Positions 4,867 to 8,582 of a stretch of 8,582 bases of DNA are shown piece by piece (within the stretch, counting starts at the first letter, position 1; each line of letters starts with the position of its first letter). Source of the stretch: an uncultured Clostridia bacterium. GTDB taxonomy: Bacteria > Bacillota > Clostridia > Oscillospirales > Acutalibacteraceae. A program made the position numbers and the translations under genes. The stretch spans positions 1 to 8,582 of the forward strand of contig CANQLQ010000071.1 of assembly GCA_947624755.1 (NCBI GenBank), read 5' to 3'. Under the pieces are notes generated by a model, which saw only the letters and a list, made by a program, of their open reading frames with translations, was not told where the DNA came from and made no database searches.

Positions 4867-6624
4867 TTATTTAAGATATGAATTGAGCGTGGTGTCAATT
4901 TCGGTTATATAATCGTCAAGCATTTCTATTTTGTCATTCGGAACATCATACTTGATTTTAACAAGCTTGTCAAAAAGACCGGTTGCAAGTATTTTTGAAA
5001 TAGGAACCTGCAAAGCGACTATTTTCTGACATTTATGGTATAGATGAAGAATAACCTGCATCATTTTAAGCTGCTTTTTAACAGGCACATAAGTATCATC
5101 TTTGTGAAAAGCATTCTGCTGCAAAAAACCTACGCGTATAACTCGTGCAATTTCAATTGTAAGCTTTTGGTCATCGGGCAGAACATCTGCGCCGATAAGC
5201 TTTACAATTTCCATAAGGCTGTTTTCTTCATAAAGAATCGAACTGATTTCTTCTCTGCATTTCATAAAGTCTGCGCCCGCATTATCGTGATACCACATTT
5301 CGAGGTCACCGAGATATTCGCTGTAGCTGTTGTTCCAGTTGATTGCAGGATAATGTCTTGCATAAGCAAGCGATTTATCAAGCGCCCAAAAGCAGCGTGT
5401 GAAACGCTTTGTATTTTGGGTAACAGGTTCAGAGAAGTCTGAGCCCTGCGGAGAAACGGCGCCGATTATCGTAACAGAACCTTCACTGCCCGAAAGAGTA
5501 TCCATATAGCCCGCTCTTTCATAAAATTCGGAAAGTCTTGACGGAAGATAAGCAGGGAAGCCTTCGTCAGCCGGCATTTCTTCAAGTCGTCCGGAAATTT
5601 CACGAAGCGCTTCCGCCCAACGTGAGGTCGAGTCGGCCATTATTGCCGTATGGTAGCCCATATCACGATAATATTCGGCAAGGGTGATTCCGGTATAAAT
5701 TGAAGCTTCACGGGCGGCAACTGGCATATTCGATGTATTTGCAATAAGAACGGTTCTGTCCGTCAAAGGTCTTCCGCTCTTCGGGTCAATAAGCTCGGAA
5801 AATTCCATAAGAGCCTGGGTCATTTCGTTTCCGCGTTCACCGCAGCCGACATAAACAATAATGTCCGCATCGCACCATTTTGCAAGCTGGTGCTGTGTCA
5901 TAGTCTTACCTGTGCCGAAACCTCCCGGAATTGCGGCAGCGCCGCCTTTCGCAACAGGGAAAAGTGTGTCGAGAACTCGCTGACCGGTTACAAGCGGACG
6001 TGAAACCGTTCTTCTGTTCTTAACCGGCCTCGGAATACGAATAGGCCATTTCTGACAAAGTGTGAGATCTACAATTTCTCCTTTTTCGGTCTCAAGCTTT
6101 GCTATTATATCTTTTACGGTATATTCTCCGTCGCCGCAAGTCCAAACGATTTTTCCCGAAAGAAGCGGAGATAGCATTATTTTATGATTTATTATTGCCG
6201 TTTCCTGTGTTTCGGCATAAATTTGTCCGCCGCAAAGCTCATCGCCCTGCTTTACAAGGAGCTTTACGTTCCATTTCTTTTCTTCGTTAAGCACAGGTAC
6301 ATTTATACCTTTACCAATGAAAGAACCTGTCTGTTCTTCAAGGGCGGGAAGGGGTCTTTCGATGCCGTCAAAAATGTTGCTCAATATGCCTGGGCCGAGC
6401 GTTACGCAAAGCTGACTTCCTGAACCGAAAACAGGTTCACCCGGTTTGAGTCCAACCGTATCTTCATATACCTGAATTGTTGTTTTTTGGCTGTCAAGTC
6501 CGATAACTTCTCCGATAAGACGTTTGTTTCCGACATAAACCATTTCCATCATTGAAAGGGTCGTTTTGCCTTTGATGGTAACAACAGGTCCGTTAATTCC
6601 ATATATTATATTTTCGCCGATCAA
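4867..6624 (-). CDS. ntpA: V-type ATPase subunit A (catalytic)
   Basis: This is the catalytic subunit of the A3B3 head, which hydrolyses or synthesises ATP. From the TTG at 6624 it is 585 residues, a normal length. Seen here (numbering from the upstream GTG at 6633; subtract 3): N-terminal barrel with NGPVV (14-18), the A-specific insert (about 110-190), P-loop GGFGTGKT (237-244), catalytic Glu266 in CGERGNEM, Walker B region IMADSTSRWAEALRE (331-345) and ATPase signature PAINWNNSYS (429-438). The family usually has P-F-G-S-G-K-T, so Gly238 and Thr241 are mild variants. Start choice: GAGGTGAT sits 5-6 bases before the TTG, while the GTG at 6633 lies inside that SD and has none of its own. The gene is 18 bp from E and 12 bp from B. 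Confidence 0.96.
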   Translation of the reverse strand: MIGENIIYGINGPVVTIKGKTTLSMMEMVYVGNKRLIGEVIGLDSQKTTIQVYEDTVGLKPGEPVFGSGSQLCVTLGPGILSNIFDGIERPLPALEEQTGSFIGKGINVPVLNEEKKWNVKLLVKQGDELCGGQIYAETQETAIINHKIMLSPLLSGKIVWTCGDGEYTVKDIIAKLETEKGEIVDLTLCQKWPIRIPRPVKNRRTVSRPLVTGQRVLDTLFPVAKGGAAAIPGGFGTGKTMTQHQLAKWCDADIIVYVGCGERGNEMTQALMEFSELIDPKSGRPLTDRTVLIANTSNMPVAAREASIYTGITLAEYYRDMGYHTAIMADSTSRWAEALREISGRLEEMPADEGFPAYLPSRLSEFYERAGYMDTLSGSEGSVTIIGAVSPQGSDFSEPVTQNTKRFTRCFWALDKSLAYARHYPAINWNNSYSEYLGDLEMWYHDNAGADFMKCREEISSILYEENSLMEIVKLIGADVLPDDQKLTIEIARVIRVGFLQQNAFHKDDTYVPVKKQLKMMQVILHLYHKCQKIVALQVPISKILATGLFDKLVKIKYDVPNDKIEMLDDYITEIDTTLNSYLK

Positions 6625-6628
6625 AAAG

Positions 6629-6636
6629 ATCACCTC
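6629..6636 (-). promoter_or_regulatory. SD of subunit A, containing an in-frame GTG
   Basis: Minus-strand GAGGTGAT followed by CTTT and then TTG. Its GTG is in frame and can be mistaken for the start; the spacing favours initiation at TTG 6624. Confidence 0.65.
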
Positions 6637-6642
6637 GGTTAA

Positions 6643-7236
6643 TTACATTATTGTAAGTCCTGACGAAGCCATAAATTTTTCTTTCTGACTGTCCAGCCTT
6701 GACTCAAGCGTATCATAAGCAAAAACTGATTCTTCGGGGTTTGAAGCGAATGCTCCCCCGATTTCAATTTCTTTTGTTACTCTGACTTCAAAGCTGTCTG
6801 AAATTGATTTTGCAATTTTCTGTGCCTTTTGTTCGTCTTCTTTTCTTACATATACTATGGCATCTTCACCGATTTCAGCAATTACGTTTTTTATGCACTT
6901 TTCAATAAGCGCATCGTATTCCTGCGTTTTGGTAAAAGACGCAAGCTTTTCTTTTGCCTTTTGAAAAACGGATTTTGCAATTTCATCTCTGAATGCTGAA
7001 ATTTTTTTCTTGCTTTCACTTTGCAAAATTGATATTTTCCTGTTTGTTTCCGTTTCAATCCTGCTCACTTCAAAGCCTATACGGTTTTTAAGTTCGTTTT
7101 CGCTTTCAATTTCAAGCTCGTGAAATTCTTTTTCTTTAAAGGCCTCAGTTTGCTTTATTATTTTTTTGCATTGCTTTTCGGCAGTTTTATTGATAACTTC
7201 CGTAAAGCGTTCAATTTTATCACTCTGATTGAGCAT
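6643..7236 (-). CDS. ntpE: V-type ATPase subunit E (peripheral stalk)
   Basis: Subunit E pairs with G/H to form the stator stalks linking the head to the membrane subunit I. The 197-residue product has a long charged helical N-terminal half (about 1-105, rich in Lys/Glu, coiled-coil-like). A C-terminal globular domain follows, with EIEIGGAF and the family ending DTLESRLDSQKEKF. Residue identity to other E proteins is usually low, so the assignment rests on this architecture, the GGAF...LESRL motif and the operon position. The ATG at 7236 is chosen because GGTGA lies 5 bases before it; the GTG at 7245, three codons earlier, is part of that SD. It is preceded by a 7-bp hairpin (7249-7273). No partner G/H gene is visible in the window. 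Confidence 0.92.
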   Translation of the reverse strand: MLNQSDKIERFTEVINKTAEKQCKKIIKQTEAFKEKEFHELEIESENELKNRIGFEVSRIETETNRKISILQSESKKKISAFRDEIAKSVFQKAKEKLASFTKTQEYDALIEKCIKNVIAEIGEDAIVYVRKEDEQKAQKIAKSISDSFEVRVTKEIEIGGAFASNPEESVFAYDTLESRLDSQKEKFMASSGLTIM

Positions 7237-7241
7237 ATAAG

Positions 7242-7246
7242 TCACC
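7242..7246 (-). promoter_or_regulatory. SD of subunit E
   Basis: Minus-strand GGTGA, 5 bases before the ATG at 7236. Its GTG (7243-7245) is in frame with E and is a false upstream start. Confidence 0.6.
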
Positions 7247-7248
7247 GC

Positions 7249-7273
7249 ACGTCAAAAAATAAACCCTTGACGT
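7249..7273 (-). promoter_or_regulatory. Hairpin in the F-E intergenic leader
   Basis: ACGTCAA (7249-7255) and TTGACGT (7267-7273) form a perfect 7-bp stem with an 11-base loop, ending 2 bases from the SD of E. It could tune translation of E or mark an RNA processing site. No U-run follows, so it is not a terminator. Confidence 0.45.
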
Positions 7274-7316
7274 TTCCTTTCAGATGTTGTGCGCTGTCTT
7301 TTTTAATTGATATTTT

Positions 7317-7625
7317 CTAATCAACTTTTATTCCGATTGCATTCTGAACGTATTTCGTAATGCTGTCGCCCGGTACGGTCGGATTTTTCATATCGGGGAT
7401 CTGCGTGACAATAAGCGTATTATTCTTTTTAAGCTCAAGCACCTTTGAAGGATACTCGTCTGAAAGAGTTTTTGTCACGAGCAAAATTCCTATGTCGGGA
7501 TCCGAAACCGCCGCCGCTGCCGCCGAATCGAATTCTTCTTCGCTTGTAACGAGCAAGCCGTCAACTCCGGCAAGGCGCATACCCGTCAGCGTGTCGCGGT
7601 CAGACGACAAAAGATACATTTTCAA
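7317..7625 (-). CDS. ntpG: V-type ATPase subunit F (central rotor)
   Basis: Subunit F binds the D shaft and completes the rotor; in Enterococcus nomenclature the homologue is NtpG. The product is 102 residues, normal for the family, with a Rossmann-like alternation: MYLLSSDRDTLTGMRLAG at the start, then GILLVTKTL, TLIVTQIPD and a C-terminal amphipathic tail. The residues MRLAGV and the ILLVT strand are the familiar landmarks. The start is probably TTG at 7625, 6 bases after GGGGGTGA; the ATG two codons later (7619) is 12 bases from it and remains possible. It lies 109 bp after K and 80 bp before E. The F-before-E order with no C gene between differs from the classical E-C-F-A-B-D order. Confidence 0.92.
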   Translation of the reverse strand: MKMYLLSSDRDTLTGMRLAGVDGLLVTSEEEFDSAAAAAVSDPDIGILLVTKTLSDEYPSKVLELKKNNTLIVTQIPDMKNPTVPGDSITKYVQNAIGIKVD

Positions 7626-7631
7626 AGCGGT

Positions 7632-7639
7632 TCACCCCC
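7632..7639 (-). promoter_or_regulatory. SD of subunit F
   Basis: Minus-strand GGGGGTGA, 6 bases before the TTG at 7625, favouring TTG over the ATG at 7619. Confidence 0.6.
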
Positions 7640-7647
7640 AATAATTG

Positions 7648-7666
7648 TTTTGCCTTTCATGCAAAA
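7648..7666 (-). promoter_or_regulatory. Hairpin in the K-F intergenic leader
   Basis: TTTTGC (7648-7653) and GCAAAA (7661-7666) pair across a 7-base loop. A second small hairpin, TCTGC/GCAGA, lies at 7689-7703. Both fall in the 109-bp gap after the proteolipid gene, the subunit needed in most copies, so they may stabilise the upstream mRNA or mark processing. This is weak evidence. Confidence 0.3.
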
Positions 7667-7734
7667 TCATTTCCTTAATAATACGGCATCTGCCCAAAGC
7701 AGAAAAGTTTTGTTTTTTCAAAATAATATTGTTA

Positions 7735-8208
7735 TCAGACCTTGTTAAGAATAAGAATTGAGATAACGACACCGTAAAGCGCAATTGATTCACCAAGCGC
7801 AACAAAGATAAGGCTCTTACCGAAGGATTTCGGATCTTCGCTTGTTGCCGCAATAGCTGCCGGAGCGCCTGCTGCAACGGCAATACCGCCGCCGATGCCT
7901 GCAAGACCGGTTACAAGACCTGCCGCAAGAAGACCGAGACCGTTTGAAGATGAAGCCGCCGGAGCTTCCTCTCCGGTTTGTTCTGCTGCTGTTGTGTCGG
8001 CAGCGGGCGCATTAACTTCGGCTTCAGCAGAAGCAGCAAAAGTGAAGATGCCTACCATAACAATAAGAACAAGGAAAGTTGCAAGGTTAAGACGCATTGT
8101 CTTACCGATAGATTTGCCTTCCATTCTTCTCTTGAAAGTAAAGAAAGCGGAAAACATAAGAACAATTGCCGGAACAATTATAATAGCTGAATAAAATAAA
8201 GTTGACAT
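7735..8208 (-). CDS. ntpK: V-type ATPase subunit K (proteolipid, c-ring)
   Basis: Subunit K forms the ion-carrying rotor ring in the membrane. The 157 residues contain four hydrophobic segments, but not as two matching halves. Helix 1 (about 5-24), a basic loop KRRMEGKSIGKTMR (26-39) and helix 2 (about 42-59) are not c-like. A hydrophilic Ala/Glu/Pro linker (60-89) follows, then one true c-hairpin: Gly/Ala-rich helix 3 (91-121, GIGGGIAVAAG) and helix 4 (about 131-154). Helix 4 carries the ion-binding Glu140 in LGESIALYG. By the positive-inside rule the linker faces outward, which fits a c-subunit topology. The segment FTFAASAEAE after helix 2 resembles a signal-peptidase site. The ATG is preceded by GGGGGT. 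It lies 38 bp downstream of I. Confidence 0.93.
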   Translation of the reverse strand: MSTLFYSAIIIVPAIVLMFSAFFTFKRRMEGKSIGKTMRLNLATFLVLIVMVGIFTFAASAEAEVNAPAADTTAAEQTGEEAPAASSSNGLGLLAAGLVTGLAGIGGGIAVAAGAPAAIAATSEDPKSFGKSLIFVALGESIALYGVVISILILNKV

Positions 8209-8246
8209 AATTTATACCCCCGTAAATTGCAATTTTACTGCATTAT

Positions 8247-8582
8247 TTATTTTATTTTACTTTTACTTTTAAGCTCAATGGCTTTATAAGGTTTGCCGTC
8301 GCCTTCATAGAAACGGCTGAACATTTCATAAAATTCAAGTCTCAGCCCCTGAATGCCCGTAAGAAGTCCTTCCAAAGCGATAACTACAACATTGCCTATT
8401 GCAACGACTATAAGGCCAACGGGCGAAGTCGGATTTTCTCCTGCGAGAGTGAATACAACCATCATCATACTTGCGTGAACAATTACAAATGCGCCGACTC
8501 GAAGGAAGGACACGGTGTTGCTGAAATATGAAAGGATATATTCAATACATTCAAAGAGATTTTGAATGTATTGAATATATCC
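8247..8582 (-). CDS. ntpI: V-type ATPase subunit I, C-terminal part (cut by window edge)
   Basis: The last 111 codons of the membrane stator subunit I, whose half-channels pass ions to the K ring. The frame is open to the window edge; the full protein is normally around 650 residues. Visible: LSYFSNTVSFLRVGAF, the family signature with the conserved Arg of the ion path; then hydrophobic helices (VIVHASMMMVVFTL, VGLIVVAIGNVVVIALEGLLTGIQGLRLEFYEMFSRFYEGDG), where GLRLEFYEMFSRFYEG is the usual C-terminal signature. A short Lys-rich tail ends at TAA. A GTG at 8513 opens a shorter frame but lies inside the conserved signature and is not the start. The first 16 or so codons shown come from a perfect inverted repeat and may not be genuine. 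Confidence 0.95.
   Translation of the reverse strand, partial: GYIQYIQNLFECIEYILSYFSNTVSFLRVGAFVIVHASMMMVVFTLAGENPTSPVGLIVVAIGNVVVIALEGLLTGIQGLRLEFYEMFSRFYEGDGKPYKAIELKSKSKIK
8534..8582. repeat. Perfect 22-bp inverted repeat at the window end
   Basis: The arm at 8534-8555 and its exact reverse complement at 8561-8582 are separated by GAGAT. It lies in the subunit I coding frame. The inner arm (8534-8555) encodes the family-like ECIEYI; the outer arm, ending at the last base, encodes GYIQYIQ, which does not look like the family. This pattern is typical of a fold-back at a contig end. Confidence 0.85.

Noticed and set aside
5044..5442. 132-codon plus-strand frame
   Set aside because: It is antisense to the conserved catalytic subunit A gene and has no SD or family motif.
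7632..7670. Short frame MILHERQNNYWG before subunit F
   Set aside because: It ends inside the SD of F like a leader peptide, but AAGGA abuts its ATG with no usable spacing.

Overview
The window reads as Firmicutes DNA, most likely a gut-type clostridium (Oscillospiraceae/Ruminococcaceae-like). This is an inference from the bacterial A/V-type ATPase operon, the strong Shine-Dalgarno (SD) sequences, moderate-to-low GC, a clostridial-style lipoprotein signal and the many small AT-rich repeat elements. Every gene I can support is on the minus strand, so transcription runs from right to left.

Right two-thirds (about 2594-8582): a V-type (A/V-type) rotary ATPase operon in the order I (cut by the window edge) - K - F - E - A - B - D. 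I and K form the membrane ion path, E the peripheral stalk, A and B the catalytic hexamer, and D and F the central rotor. Gaps are short (12-109 bp) except between B and D, where a 181-bp fold-back miniature element (MITE-like) sits. No subunit C or G/H gene is visible; they would have to lie upstream of I. Subunit K has an extra N-terminal two-helix module followed by a single c-type hairpin. Several starts (A, E, F) are decided by a GGTGA-type SD; in A and E the SD contains an in-frame GTG that can mislead start calling.

Left third (1-2593): two genes for related small beta-rich secreted or anchored domains. One encodes a single-domain lipoprotein (1843-2262) with an excellent promoter and a 21-bp palindrome over its -35 region. 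The other encodes a three-domain, membrane-anchored relative (210-1349). A second, diverged MITE copy lies directly upstream of the three-domain gene. A tiny SD-led reading frame directly downstream of that gene (165-200) runs into a MITE-like end that supplies its stop codon, so it looks like the stump of an interrupted gene.

Repeats: two copies of a GC-rich multi-hairpin repeat (about 41-154 and 2471-2613) carry compensatory base changes. They appear to share terminal sequence with the MITE family. The second copy overlaps the end of the subunit D gene and supplies its last codons and stop. The last 49 bases of the window are a perfect 22-bp inverted repeat with a 5-base spacer inside the subunit I gene, ending exactly at the window edge, which suggests a contig-end fold-back artefact.

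No rRNA, tRNA, CRISPR array or transposase gene was seen. I found no clearly new enzyme or defence system. The most interesting material is the repeat family and what its insertions have done to neighbouring genes.
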